Positions 17,032-25,618 of a DNA stretch of 64,000 nucleotides are shown piece after piece. Made by a program: the position numbers and the translations under genes. Under the pieces are notes generated by a model. It searched no databases, was not told the DNA's origin, and saw only the letters and a list, made by a program, of their open reading frames with translations. Position 1 is the first letter of the stretch. Every line of letters begins with the position of its first letter. This stretch comes from an uncultured Lachnospiraceae bacterium (GTDB taxonomy: Bacteria > Bacillota > Clostridia > Lachnospirales > Lachnospiraceae). Location of the stretch: assembly GCA_902493385.1 (NCBI GenBank), contig CABUPO010000004.1:62001-126000 (forward strand). Direction: 5' to 3'.

Positions 17032-17556
17032 TTATTTGCCCTCATACTTTATAACTGAATCAACATTGTAACCTTTAAGCTTTTCTCTTCCACAAAGACC
17101 CTCAAGCTCCATAAGGAAGATAACTTTAACCACTTCTCCGCCCAGCCTTTCAATCATGCCTATTATAGCCTGAATTGTTCCTCCTGTTGCAATAAGGTCG
17201 TCCACAATAACTACCTTCTGTCCCGGCTTAATTGAATCCTTATGCATCTCAACAACTGCTTTTCCATACTCTAAATCGTACTCTGCTTCTATAGTCTCGC
17301 ATGGAAGCTTGCCTTTTTTCCTTACCATGACAAAGCCCTTATTAGTTTCGTAAGCAACCGGCATACCAAATACAAAGCCTCTGGATTCGGGTCCGACCAC
17401 CACGTCAAAATCTACGTTCTTTAACATATCAAGCATATTGTCAATGGCAAGCTTTAATCCGTCAGCATCCTGCAGTACACTTGTAATATCCCTGAATATA
17501 ATTCCTTCCTCCGGAAAATCCTTAATACTCCTTACATAATCTTTTACATTGCTCAT
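17032..17556 (-). CDS. apt: Adenine phosphoribosyltransferase
   Basis: This 174-residue type I phosphoribosyltransferase makes AMP from adenine and PRPP. The PRPP-binding motif is VVIVDDLIATGGT, VGPESRGFVFG lies earlier, and the family start IRSIKDFPEEGIIFRDIT is recognisable in part. GCAGGAGGTATAGTT precedes the ATG. The stop is 1 base before the mtnN start, so the two are translationally coupled. Promoter at 17605-17633. Confidence 0.96.
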   Translation of the reverse strand: MSNVKDYVRSIKDFPEEGIIFRDITSVLQDADGLKLAIDNMLDMLKNVDFDVVVGPESRGFVFGMPVAYETNKGFVMVRKKGKLPCETIEAEYDLEYGKAVVEMHKDSIKPGQKVVIVDDLIATGGTIQAIIGMIERLGGEVVKVIFLMELEGLCGREKLKGYNVDSVIKYEGK

Positions 17557-17604
17557 AACTATACCTCCTGCGTATTTATCTTATGAAATGCTCACTACCA
17601 CACT

Positions 17605-17633
17605 ATTATACTACAGTTATTTTAAAAAGTTAA
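17605..17633 (-). promoter_or_regulatory. Promoter of apt-mtnN
   Basis: Minus strand TTAACT (17628-17633), 17-base spacer, TATAAT (17605-17610), 49 bases before the apt start. Confidence 0.55.
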
Positions 17634-17639
17634 GGTCAT

Positions 17640-17679
17640 TATAACAAACACACGCGGCGTATCACACTAATACGCCGCG
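17640..17679 (-). terminator. Terminator after the spore protein gene
   Basis: Perfect 10-bp stem CGCGGCGTAT/ATACGCCGCG (17653-17662 with 17670-17679), loop of 7 bases. On the minus strand it is followed by TGTGTTTGTTAT, an interrupted T-tract. It lies 30 bases after the SASP stop. Confidence 0.6.
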
Positions 17680-17708
17680 CACATTTAAAATATAACTTTA
17701 AGCCGTTA

Positions 17709-17921
17709 TTATTTTGACATTGACTCTTCCTGCTTCTTAATCATCTGACGAACCATCTCGCCGCCTACTGAACCATTCTGATAAGAAGTAAGGTCACCGT
17801 TATAACCATTCTTTAAAGGTACTCCAAGCTCTGAAGCTACTTCCATCTTAAAACGGTCCATAGCGTTCTTTGCTTCAGGTACTTCCATGTTGTTTGAAGA
17901 AGAATTGGAATTCTGTGACAT
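17709..17921 (-). CDS. Alpha/beta-type small acid-soluble spore protein
   Basis: This 70-residue SASP coats and protects spore DNA and is degraded by the Gpr protease at germination. Family signatures: KMEVASELGVP followed by GDLTSYQNGSVGGEMVR. The ATG at 17921 has GGAGGTG 6 bases upstream, and a GTG three codons earlier was rejected. The N-terminus is Ser/Asn-rich. The core of about 55 residues is nearly identical to the second SASP at 63528-63731. In the family, transcription is by forespore sigma-G; no convincing sigma-G promoter could be confirmed by eye. Confidence 0.96.
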   Translation of the reverse strand: MSQNSNSSSNNMEVPEAKNAMDRFKMEVASELGVPLKNGYNGDLTSYQNGSVGGEMVRQMIKKQEESMSK

Positions 17922-18086
17922 TGTTTTCACCTCCGTGATAATTGCTATTTATATGAAGATAAGGAAGTATATTGCTTCCGTATCCTGATAGATAGTATTG
18001 CCATATGATATTTAAATATGTATCCGGTTATATGGTAATATGTGGCTTAATCATTTCATATATTTAAACAAAAAAAATTTTCAACT

Positions 18087-19358
18087 ATGGCTGATATTTT
18101 AAAACAGATTAATGCATTTTTATGGAGCGGGCCTCTTCTTGTCCTGCTTCTCGGCACACATATAATACTTACTGTAAGATGCGGATTTGTACAAAAGAAG
18201 CTCGGAAAAGGAATAAGACTTTCACTTTCCGGAGGAAACGGACCGAAAGTCTTATTTACTACTCTTGCTGCAACCCTGGGAACGGGTAATATAATCGGCG
18301 TATCGACAGCGATTGCGCTCGGCGGACCCGGCGCGCTTTTCTGGTGTATGCTTACAGGCGTATTCGGTATGGCTACGACTTATTATGAATGTTATCTCGG
18401 AAGATTATATAAGACAGAACACGGCGGCGGACCTATGTATGTTTTAAGGGATGCTCTGGGCGCTCCCCGCCTTGGAAGATTATATGCGTTTTCAATGCTT
18501 TTAGTATGTTTTGGAACAGGCTGCCTTACACAGTCTAACGCAGTTTCAGTTTCATTTTCACAGACATTTGGAGTTCCGGGCATGGCCTGCGGATGGGTGA
18601 TTGCAATATTATGCGGCCTCGTTATTGCAGGAGGGAAGGATTCCATATCAAAAGTATGCACAAAAATAGTCCCTGTGATGTGTATTCTTTTTCTCTGCGG
18701 CTGCGGCTACATACTCTTTTGCAATTATGAATATATCATACCCGGCATAAAGCTTATAATAAAGGATGCGTTTTCTTTCAAAGCAGCATCAGGAGGGATA
18801 GCCGGCGGGGGCTTCATGGCGTGTGCAAGATACGGAATTGCCCGAGGCCTTTTTACCAATGAAGCCGGGCTTGGCTCTGCCGCCGTATTTGCCGGCGGAG
18901 GAGACCTGACCCCCAAAGAGCAGGCCGCCATATCAATGACCGCCACCTTTTGGGATACTGTAGTAATATGCTCCGTTACCGGACTTGTTATTATAAGCAG
19001 CTATCTTTCAAATCCTTCATCCATATCCGGCTACGGCGCCGGAGAATATGCAATTGCTGCGTTCGCACAGGTTCCATATGTCGGAAAACCGTTTCTTACG
19101 TTTGCCATAGCAGGCTTTGCAATAGCTACCATTGTCGGCTGGTTCTATCCCGGCGAACAGTCGGTACAATTTCTATTCGGAAAAAATGAAAAAAAAGTTC
19201 TGTGGATAGTAAAGACCATCTACATAGTGATGGTCTTTATGGGCAGCATATTTCCGCTTGAACCAATATGGGAAACGGCTGATTTTTTCAATATTTTTTT
19301 AATACTGCCTAATGTCTATGCGCTTATAAAGCTGTCGGCAGGCTATACCGAAAACTGA
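18087..19358 (+). CDS. Alanine/glycine:cation symporter (AGCS family)
   Basis: This 423-residue polytopic membrane protein is a sodium- or proton-coupled alanine/glycine transporter. The family signature TLGTGNIIGVSTAIALGGPGA lies near residues 64-84; about ten hydrophobic segments follow, with NEAGLGSAAVF conserved in the middle. It is slightly shorter than typical 440-470 residue members. No clear Shine-Dalgarno sequence is seen before the ATG at 18087 (upstream is A/T-rich), so the start is less certain. It is the only plus-strand gene in this half, and its 3' end overlaps pepF by 16 bases. Confidence 0.92.
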   Translation: MADILKQINAFLWSGPLLVLLLGTHIILTVRCGFVQKKLGKGIRLSLSGGNGPKVLFTTLAATLGTGNIIGVSTAIALGGPGALFWCMLTGVFGMATTYYECYLGRLYKTEHGGGPMYVLRDALGAPRLGRLYAFSMLLVCFGTGCLTQSNAVSVSFSQTFGVPGMACGWVIAILCGLVIAGGKDSISKVCTKIVPVMCILFLCGCGYILFCNYEYIIPGIKLIIKDAFSFKAASGGIAGGGFMACARYGIARGLFTNEAGLGSAAVFAGGGDLTPKEQAAISMTATFWDTVVICSVTGLVIISSYLSNPSSISGYGAGEYAIAAFAQVPYVGKPFLTFAIAGFAIATIVGWFYPGEQSVQFLFGKNEKKVLWIVKTIYIVMVFMGSIFPLEPIWETADFFNIFLILPNVYALIKLSAGYTEN

Positions 19359-21139
19359 TTAAGCAGCGATTCAAACACCTTCATTGCCTCATTTACCGGC
19401 TCAGGAGTGAGCATATCAACGCCGCACAGCCTAAGAAGGTCTATTGGGTCTGATGAGCCTCCGCTCTTTAAAAACTTAAGGTAGCCCAAAAGAACATCTT
19501 CATTGCCCAAAAGAATTGCACTTGATATGCTGACTGCCGCCGCAAACCCCGTAGCATACTGATATACATAAAACGGCGTATAAAAATGAGGAATTCTTGC
19601 CCATTCCAAAGCTATCTCATCATCAATAACCGCATCCTCGCCAAAATAAAATGCGTTAAGCTCTTTATATATCGTACACAGCGCATCTGCTGTAAGCGTC
19701 TCTCCGGCAGCACATTTTTCATGCGTAATCTTTTCAAATTCAGCAAACATTGTCTGCCTGAAAAATGTTGTCCTGAATTGTTCAAGGAAATAATTTATCA
19801 GATATTTTTTTTCATTTTCCGAGCTACTGTTCTCAATAAGGTAATTTACCAGAAGAGCTTCATTACATGTAGACGCAACCTCAGCTACAAATATCTTATA
19901 TCCTGCATATATATACGGCTGATTAGCATCCGAATAATAAGAGTGAAGCGCATGCCCCATCTCATGTGCAAGCGTAAATACGCTGTTAAGGTCGTTCTGA
20001 TGGTTTAAAAGCACATACGGATGAGTTCCGTACGCTCCCCACGAATAGGCGCCTGTACGCTTACCTTCATTTTCATATACATCAATCCAGCCGCCTGACA
20101 GCCCGCCCTTGAGATCATTTATATAATCCCTGCCAAGAGGCGCAAGACCTTTGATAACTATTTGTTTTGCCTCTTCATAATCAATGTTCATATTTACATC
20201 TGAGACAATAGGAACGTATAAATCATACATATGAAGCTCTGATAAATCCATCGCCTTTTTACGCAGAGAAATATATCTGTGCAAAAGCCCGATATTCTTA
20301 TGAGCAGCGTCTATTAAACTATTATACACCCCGACAGGGACAGCCGCATCAGAAAGACTGTACTGCATCCCACTGTCATAATTACGGACTTTTGCATAAA
20401 AATTGTGCTGCTTAAGATTAGCGCGGTAAACAGCCGCAAGCGTATTACGGTAACGGTCATACTGTGCGTAAAGCTCCTTAAAAGCATTCTTTCTTAACGT
20501 TCTGTCCTTGCTTCTGAGATAAGCAGTATATTTTCCATGTGTAAGCGAATGACTTTCACCATTTTTATCAGTTATGTCATCAAATCTGATATCAGCATTA
20601 TTAAACATCGCAAATATATCTGACGGTGCGTCCGACAAATCATTCACGCCCGCAAGAAGCTCTTCCTTATCTGCATCAAGTATATGCTCCTCTTTTCTGA
20701 ATATCAGTTCAAAATACCTGTTATATAAGGAAAGTCCGTCCGGATTATTATCAGACGCTATATATTCATCAATCTTTTTTCTGCCTATTTTCATAATAGA
20801 AGGCGTGACAGGAGCGCTCTGCATCTGATATTTCACCATCAGATTCTGAGCTCTTCCCGCCATATCCTGATACCTGCTCTCGCCCATATCTTCATGTGAT
20901 TTTTGATTCGCGTATACATATATTTTTTCAAGCTTTTCAGAAAGCCTTGTATCATAATCAAGAAGCGCCAAAAGGCTCTTTGGACTTTCTTCCATTACCT
21001 TGATATATTCAGACATGCCGTTTATGAGGTCTTCTGCCTCTTTTACATCATCTTCCCAAAGCCCGTCATTTTCATACATGTCTTTCATATTCCATTTATA
21101 TTTTTCGTCTATTTCAGAACGTTTAACAGCTTTTCCCAT
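19343..21139 (-). CDS. pepF: Oligoendopeptidase F
   Basis: This 598-residue M3B-family zinc metallopeptidase cleaves peptides of about 7-17 residues in the cytoplasm. The zinc motif is in LAHEMGHALHSYY, with the third ligand Glu in VAEVASTCNE. The N-terminal helical PepF domain precedes it. The ATG at 21139 follows TAAGGAGAATTGT; an in-frame start at 21178 was rejected. It converges with the AGCS gene, overlapping by 16 bases with no terminator between. Confidence 0.95.
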   Translation of the reverse strand: MGKAVKRSEIDEKYKWNMKDMYENDGLWEDDVKEAEDLINGMSEYIKVMEESPKSLLALLDYDTRLSEKLEKIYVYANQKSHEDMGESRYQDMAGRAQNLMVKYQMQSAPVTPSIMKIGRKKIDEYIASDNNPDGLSLYNRYFELIFRKEEHILDADKEELLAGVNDLSDAPSDIFAMFNNADIRFDDITDKNGESHSLTHGKYTAYLRSKDRTLRKNAFKELYAQYDRYRNTLAAVYRANLKQHNFYAKVRNYDSGMQYSLSDAAVPVGVYNSLIDAAHKNIGLLHRYISLRKKAMDLSELHMYDLYVPIVSDVNMNIDYEEAKQIVIKGLAPLGRDYINDLKGGLSGGWIDVYENEGKRTGAYSWGAYGTHPYVLLNHQNDLNSVFTLAHEMGHALHSYYSDANQPYIYAGYKIFVAEVASTCNEALLVNYLIENSSSENEKKYLINYFLEQFRTTFFRQTMFAEFEKITHEKCAAGETLTADALCTIYKELNAFYFGEDAVIDDEIALEWARIPHFYTPFYVYQYATGFAAAVSISSAILLGNEDVLLGYLKFLKSGGSSDPIDLLRLCGVDMLTPEPVNEAMKVFESLLNQFSV

Positions 21140-21184
21140 ACAATTCTCCTTAAAAACAGCCCCTGTCGTCTGCTGCATGATTTT

Positions 21185-21733
21185 TTACTTATAGATAATC
21201 TTTTCAAGAATACTATCTGCCGCTTCTTCCCCGAGTATACACGTAATAATTGCAGCGGAAAATTCTATTGCGGTTCCAAGCCCCCGGCTTGTTATTATAT
21301 TCCCGTCAGTAACAACCGGTTTGCACTCATAATGTGCGGAAAGAAGCTTATCTTCAAATCCCGGATAACACGTGGCTTTTTTACCCGCAAGAAGCCCCTT
21401 AACTCCAAGTATAGACGGCGCGGCACATATTGCCGCAAGATATTTACCCTTCTCTGCAAATTCATACAGCCATCCCGAAAGCTTTTCACAGTCCATAAGC
21501 TTATTGGTTCCCGGCATACCTCCCGGAAGCACCAGCATACATGCTTCGTCTATGGAGACGCTGTTAATCCCCTTATCAACTCCGACTTTAATATTATGGG
21601 AACCGGTAATATATGGCTCGTCAGATATAGACACAGTCTCCACATCAATTCCCGCACGTCTCAAAAGGTCTACAACTGTAAGCGCCTCAATTTCTTCAGT
21701 TCCGTCTGCCATAAAAACAAATACTTTACTCAT
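21185..21733 (-). CDS. DJ-1/PfpI (ThiJ) family protein
   Basis: This 182-residue protein has a DJ-1 fold. It begins with KVFVFMADGTEEIEA (the conserved acidic residue is Glu in EEIEA). The nucleophile-elbow Cys is in AAICAAPSI, followed by KATCYPGFE. Members include deglycase-like and stress proteins; the substrate cannot be told. The ATG at 21733 has AGGAG 9 bases upstream, while the ATG at 21742 would abut the Shine-Dalgarno sequence. It lies between recU and pepF. Confidence 0.92.
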   Translation of the reverse strand: MSKVFVFMADGTEEIEALTVVDLLRRAGIDVETVSISDEPYITGSHNIKVGVDKGINSVSIDEACMLVLPGGMPGTNKLMDCEKLSGWLYEFAEKGKYLAAICAAPSILGVKGLLAGKKATCYPGFEDKLLSAHYECKPVVTDGNIITSRGLGTAIEFSAAIITCILGEEAADSILEKIIYK

Positions 21734-21757
21734 TATATACATCTCCTGTCTTATAAA

Positions 21758-22288
21758 TTATCGTTCTTTCAAATCAAGCTTAAGCGGCTCAAGATAATGC
21801 ACAAACACTCCGTTATACGGAGATATCTGATACCTTGGATCAAGCTCGTCATATGTAAAGCTTTTTGGTCCGCCCTCTTCAGCTCTTTTAACAAATTCTA
21901 TCATCTTTCTATAGGTAAGATAATAATATATATCTGTTTTAGCATAATAAATTATTATAAAGGCTATTCCTTCCTGTTCTTCGTACTGCCTCATAAAATC
22001 TATCTGATGCTCATGTATATTCTGAAGCGGAAATCTCTCTGATTTACATTCCTTTGCATCAAAACACACTGGTATTCCCTGAACTACTCCGATATAATCA
22101 ACCGTACTTTTTTTTTCAAAATATGCAAGCGTTATATGCCTTGTATTTTTATCTATATTAATCGGCGTTATCGGGGTCGGAATTTTCTGAACCAAAGCAA
22201 GCTTTTTTTCCCGGTATTTTTCATTGGTAAGATTAATCAGCTCCTCAAGCGACGAGCCCCTGAGTCCTCTTGAATTCCACGACGGCAT
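21758..22288 (-). CDS. recU: Holliday junction resolvase RecU
   Basis: This 176-residue nuclease cuts Holliday junctions in Firmicutes. The typical N-terminal NSRGLRGSSLEELIN leads to the PD-(D/E)XK-like core: STVDYIGVVQG followed by CFDAKECKS, with HQIDFMRQYEEQEGIAF. AAAGGAGAGGTTAT precedes the ATG. In Bacillus recU is paired with a penicillin-binding protein gene; here it instead follows a pseudouridine synthase by 12 bases. Confidence 0.93.
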   Translation of the reverse strand: MPSWNSRGLRGSSLEELINLTNEKYREKKLALVQKIPTPITPINIDKNTRHITLAYFEKKSTVDYIGVVQGIPVCFDAKECKSERFPLQNIHEHQIDFMRQYEEQEGIAFIIIYYAKTDIYYYLTYRKMIEFVKRAEEGGPKSFTYDELDPRYQISPYNGVFVHYLEPLKLDLKER

Positions 22289-22300
22289 ATAACCTCTCCT

Positions 22301-23278
22301 TTACCTTATCTTATCTGTATACTCTTCAAATTCCCAGGGTATCGGCGCCTGTATGGACTTACATGAAACGCCGCTCAAAGCTCCCTGTTGTTTTCCAAAG
22401 CAAAGCTTATATGAATGCAGCAGATAATGCTTAAGATACGGGTCTTTTTTTGCTCCATACTTTATATCTCCCACAATGGGATTCCCGCACGAAGCAAGAT
22501 GCGCCCTTATCTGATGTGTTTTTCCTGTTATAAGCTCTACATTAAGAAGTGACGCCGTTTTATATCTTTCAACGGTATCATATACTGTTTCTATACGTAC
22601 TGCCCTGCTGTCAGGCCGTTCACTAAAGTACCTTGCCTTATTGGTTCTCTCATCCTTTGTAAGATAACCGGACAGCCGCATGTGGTCTTTCATATGTCCG
22701 CAGACTATACAACGGTAATATTTTCTTACCTTCTTTTCACGTATAGCTTCAGTAAGAGCCTGAAGGCCTTTAAGCGTTTTTCCGCATGCTACAACCCCGC
22801 TTGTATTTCTGTCAAGACGGTTACATATACCAGGCTTTTGTACCGACAACGCTGCTTTTGAAGTTATATTGACATAACTTTCAAATATCTCTACAAGCGA
22901 TACGTCATTCTTTTCTGCCTTCTGCGATAAAAGACCCGCCGGTTTATTAAGAAATGCAATGTGTTCATCCTCGTAAAGAATATCAATTGTATAATTTTTA
23001 TACATAATATGCGTACCGTCAGTACGTATGGATACCTTATCCGGCACGGCAGACTCAATTACACTGAACTTTTCTATAGTATCGTCCGACAAGTACAGCG
23101 TTATAACATCACCCTCAGCCAATTTTTCACTGCCTGTGGCTTTCTTTTCATTAAGCAGGATATTTTTCTTCCGCAGCATCTTATATATAAACCCGGACTG
23201 GGCTTTTGATAAATATTTTTTAAGATATTTATCAAAACGCTGTCCTGCATCCAAATCAGATATTGTAACTTTTCTCAT
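22301..23278 (-). CDS. RluA-family pseudouridine synthase (RluC/RluD-like)
   Basis: This 325-residue enzyme isomerises uridine in large-subunit rRNA. The N-terminal S4 RNA-binding domain (DAGQRFDKYLKKYLSK) is followed by the catalytic domain with NRLDRNTSGVV, whose Asp is the nucleophile. GKTHQIRAHLA follows near residue 255. The S4 domain suggests RluC/RluD rather than RluA. Its start overlaps the stop of the upstream membrane-protein gene by 4 bases. Target positions cannot be assigned from sequence. Confidence 0.93.
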   Translation of the reverse strand: MRKVTISDLDAGQRFDKYLKKYLSKAQSGFIYKMLRKKNILLNEKKATGSEKLAEGDVITLYLSDDTIEKFSVIESAVPDKVSIRTDGTHIMYKNYTIDILYEDEHIAFLNKPAGLLSQKAEKNDVSLVEIFESYVNITSKAALSVQKPGICNRLDRNTSGVVACGKTLKGLQALTEAIREKKVRKYYRCIVCGHMKDHMRLSGYLTKDERTNKARYFSERPDSRAVRIETVYDTVERYKTASLLNVELITGKTHQIRAHLASCGNPIVGDIKYGAKKDPYLKHYLLHSYKLCFGKQQGALSGVSCKSIQAPIPWEFEEYTDKIR

Positions 23279-23841
23279 ACAACAAGCGTCCTGATATATT
23301 TAAAGCATTCATCCTGTTTATCGGTCTTCTCAAAGTTTCTTGTGATACAGCTTAAAAACGGCTTATAATCTTCAAACACCTTAACGGTAAATCCTTCGAT
23401 TTTATTGGTCTTAAGACTCTCTTTAAGATAATTTTCAATATAAGCTACATCCTGCTTTTTCCTGCCAAGCATACCTATAACCTGATTGTCGGTTATAATC
23501 ACAAAATCCATATTCATCGGCTTGTCAGGCGATGTAATAACCATATCTGCCATAACAACAGCATTCTCACACACTGCGTCTTTTACCTTGTCATAAGTTT
23601 CCTTAGGCACGGTCTTATACGGAAACAGCACTATATAAGTAACAAGCATCTTCGTCATAGGAAGAACCATAAGAATTGACAGTACGGTACATATATTGGC
23701 GCGGTTAAATTTGTTGAGTAAAAGTCCCGTAACAAACATAACGACGGCAATTACAATAAATAATAATATAAGCAGAATCTGCCTTTTTTTCTTCTTTTTA
23801 ATATATCCGAAACAACCTCTTTCAATCTCAAATTTCATCAT
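23275..23841 (-). CDS. Two-helix membrane protein of unknown function
   Basis: This 188-residue protein is not recognised. After a basic stretch KKKKKRQ come two hydrophobic helices at about residues 20-42 and 46-70. The remaining 115 residues are soluble and contain MADMVITSPDKPM and a C-terminal ITRNFEKTDKQDE. The layout suggests a membrane-anchored protein with a cytoplasmic domain. GGAGGTAGC precedes two adjacent ATGs (23841, 23838). It overlaps the pseudouridine synthase by 4 bases and lies 1 base after the HAD gene, so it belongs to the relQ-HAD-rlu-recU run. Confidence 0.6.
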   Translation of the reverse strand: MMKFEIERGCFGYIKKKKKRQILLILLFIVIAVVMFVTGLLLNKFNRANICTVLSILMVLPMTKMLVTYIVLFPYKTVPKETYDKVKDAVCENAVVMADMVITSPDKPMNMDFVIITDNQVIGMLGRKKQDVAYIENYLKESLKTNKIEGFTVKVFEDYKPFLSCITRNFEKTDKQDECFKYIRTLVV

Positions 23842-23842
23842 G

Positions 23843-24505
23843 CTACCTCCAGCCTGTTATTCTATCGTCAAGAAAATCCTGTATATAATAATCTGCTTCC
23901 TTTATCTTCATATCCCAGAATTGCTCTGAGTATTCGTCTGCTACCGCACATGTTGTCATTCCTGCGTTATTGCCTGCGCATATCCCCTGGTACACATCTT
24001 CAAACACAAGACAATCTGCAGGATTTACACCAAGCTTTTCGGCGACCAGCAGATATATGTCAGGCGACGGCTTCCCATGCGCCACCTCATTTGCCGTATG
24101 TATCTCCGAAAAATACTGCGTAAGGTTATTTGCCTCCAGACAAAGCATACACAGCTCTATAGAATTGCTTGTCGCTATTCCGCACGGAATACCTTTATCC
24201 TTTAATTTCTTTAAAAAATCAACAACACCCGGCTTTGGCTTAACCTCAAATTCATACTTATGCCATGCCATATCATTCCAGTCTGCCTTCATTTTTTCAA
24301 TAGAATCAGGAAAATTAAATTTCTCTTTGAAATACACAGCCGTTTCGTGAAAACTCATCCCTTCAATTGCAAGCTGGTAATCATGTGTGAACGGCACATT
24401 ATATCTTGCAAAATACTCCACATCAATAGCTTCCCACATCCACATCGAATCTATGACCGTACCGTCCAAATCAAATATAACTGCTTTCATATTGTCAAAC
24501 ATCAT
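23843..24505 (-). CDS. HAD-superfamily hydrolase (beta-phosphoglucomutase-like)
   Basis: This 220-residue HAD subfamily IA protein has motif I FDLDGTVIDS (nucleophile and acid/base Asp), motif II ATSNS, and the C-terminal motif KPSPDIY...CLVFEDVYQGICAG. The alpha-helical cap between motifs I and II is that of phosphatases or phosphomutases such as beta-PGM. Substrate unknown. The ATG overlaps the stop of the alarmone synthetase gene (TAATG), with GGGAGG just upstream, so the two are coupled. Confidence 0.9.
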   Translation of the reverse strand: MMFDNMKAVIFDLDGTVIDSMWMWEAIDVEYFARYNVPFTHDYQLAIEGMSFHETAVYFKEKFNFPDSIEKMKADWNDMAWHKYEFEVKPKPGVVDFLKKLKDKGIPCGIATSNSIELCMLCLEANNLTQYFSEIHTANEVAHGKPSPDIYLLVAEKLGVNPADCLVFEDVYQGICAGNNAGMTTCAVADEYSEQFWDMKIKEADYYIQDFLDDRITGWR

Positions 24506-25314
24506 TAATCCTCCCAGTCAGACTGAGCCCTGTAACCTTCTGCAATAATGTCCAGCTCGTTGGAAAATCTTTCAAGAAGCTCAAGGTCATTAAGCTTATA
24601 CAGCCTGTAGAATTCATCTTGTATTTTGTCTATCTCTCTTTTGTTAGCCGCACCATATAAATTTTGTATGTTATTAAGTATCTCTTTTATAACACTGTCA
24701 GTATGATGCATATAATTCTGTGCATTCATTATTTCACCGCGTACAGAGGACATCTCTTTATCAAGCATGATAATAGCTTCTGCTGCCGCATGAAGCCTTT
24801 TCGTAATATGCTCCGGCATCTGTGACCTGTATTTATACTGCAGCGAATGTTCTATAGTACCCCAAAAGTTCATAGCCAGCGTCCTTATCTGTATCTCTGC
24901 TTTTACAGCCTTTGGTCCTGACACCATCTGCAGCTCGTATTCTATTATTATATGATAGCTCCTGTATCCGCTGGCCTTACTGTGCGTGATATAATCCCGT
25001 TCTTCGATTACACGCATATCTTTCCGTTTCCTGATAATGTCCACGACAGACAGTATGTCTTCAACGAATTGACATATTATACGTATTCCTGCTATATCCT
25101 GTATATTATTTTCAATATCTTCAATATCAATATTCTTCTTCTGTGCCTTTTCAAGTATACTTGATATACTCTTTACGCGTCCCTCTACAGAAACAATAGG
25201 CGAATATTCCCCCATACTTCTATATTCATCTAAAATATGTTCAAATTTCATACGCAGCTCATCCACCGCCGCATGATAAGGCATAAGCATCTCACGCCAT
25301 ATTTTAGTCTCCAC
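24505..25314 (-). CDS. Small alarmone synthetase (RelQ/YjbM-type GTP pyrophosphokinase)
   Basis: This 269-residue protein has only the (p)ppGpp synthetase domain. DIAGIRIIC and EIQIRTLAMNFWGTIEHSLQYKY (quoted as two motifs) form the G-loop and catalytic region. There is no HD hydrolase domain and no TGS/ACT domain, so it is a single-function synthetase making (p)ppGpp from GDP or GTP. The start is GTG at 25314 with GAGGGG about 9 bases upstream; an internal ATG (MLMPYH) is possible. The coiled C-terminal 70 residues fit RelQ-type oligomerisation. Confidence 0.92.
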   Translation of the reverse strand: METKIWREMLMPYHAAVDELRMKFEHILDEYRSMGEYSPIVSVEGRVKSISSILEKAQKKNIDIEDIENNIQDIAGIRIICQFVEDILSVVDIIRKRKDMRVIEERDYITHSKASGYRSYHIIIEYELQMVSGPKAVKAEIQIRTLAMNFWGTIEHSLQYKYRSQMPEHITKRLHAAAEAIIMLDKEMSSVRGEIMNAQNYMHHTDSVIKEILNNIQNLYGAANKREIDKIQDEFYRLYKLNDLELLERFSNELDIIAEGYRAQSDWED

Positions 25315-25618
25315 TAACAGTCACCCCTCTCCTGTGAAGATATATGCTGTATAAATTTTTTATCAATTAAATTCATCAAGACCGCCTAAACTATGATTAT
25401 GCAGCCTGTATATCAGTTTATTGGATTTTCCGTACAATTACAAGTGCTAATAATTGCAAAAATGAGTAAAATTCCTCACATAGCATAGTATAGCACAAAA
25501 CATCCCGAGTTTACCACTTCCTTCTGATGAAAAATGCTATGCGTCCGGCTAACCGTATGCATAGCATTTTTCATTCATCTGACATCTAAAAACGTAAAGA
25601 GGACCTCTCTTTAAATAT
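25315..25618. other. Intergenic region upstream of the alarmone synthetase
   Basis: No gene is seen. The minus strand carries an extended -10 element TGCTATACT near 25487-25495 without a good -35, giving a leader of roughly 170 bases for the synthetase gene. The right part holds the terminator of the amino-acid ABC operon. No known riboswitch core was recognised. Confidence 0.4.
25530..25571 (-). terminator. Terminator of the amino-acid ABC operon
   Basis: Perfect 13-bp stem AAAAATGCTATGC/GCATAGCATTTTT (25530-25542 with 25559-25571). The stem itself ends in T5 on either strand, so it can work in both directions. It lies 48 bases after the ATP-binding protein gene. Confidence 0.75.

Noticed and set aside
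17922..17990. Sigma-G promoter upstream of the first spore protein gene
   Set aside because: A CATATAA-like -10 is present, but no matching -35 at the right distance could be seen; the second spore protein gene gave the same result.
20903..22042. Long plus-strand open frame (379 codons) opposite pepF, the DJ-1 gene and recU
   Set aside because: It is antisense to three well-supported genes, is rich in Phe, Tyr, His and Cys as antisense frames are here, and has no ribosome binding site or recognisable domain.
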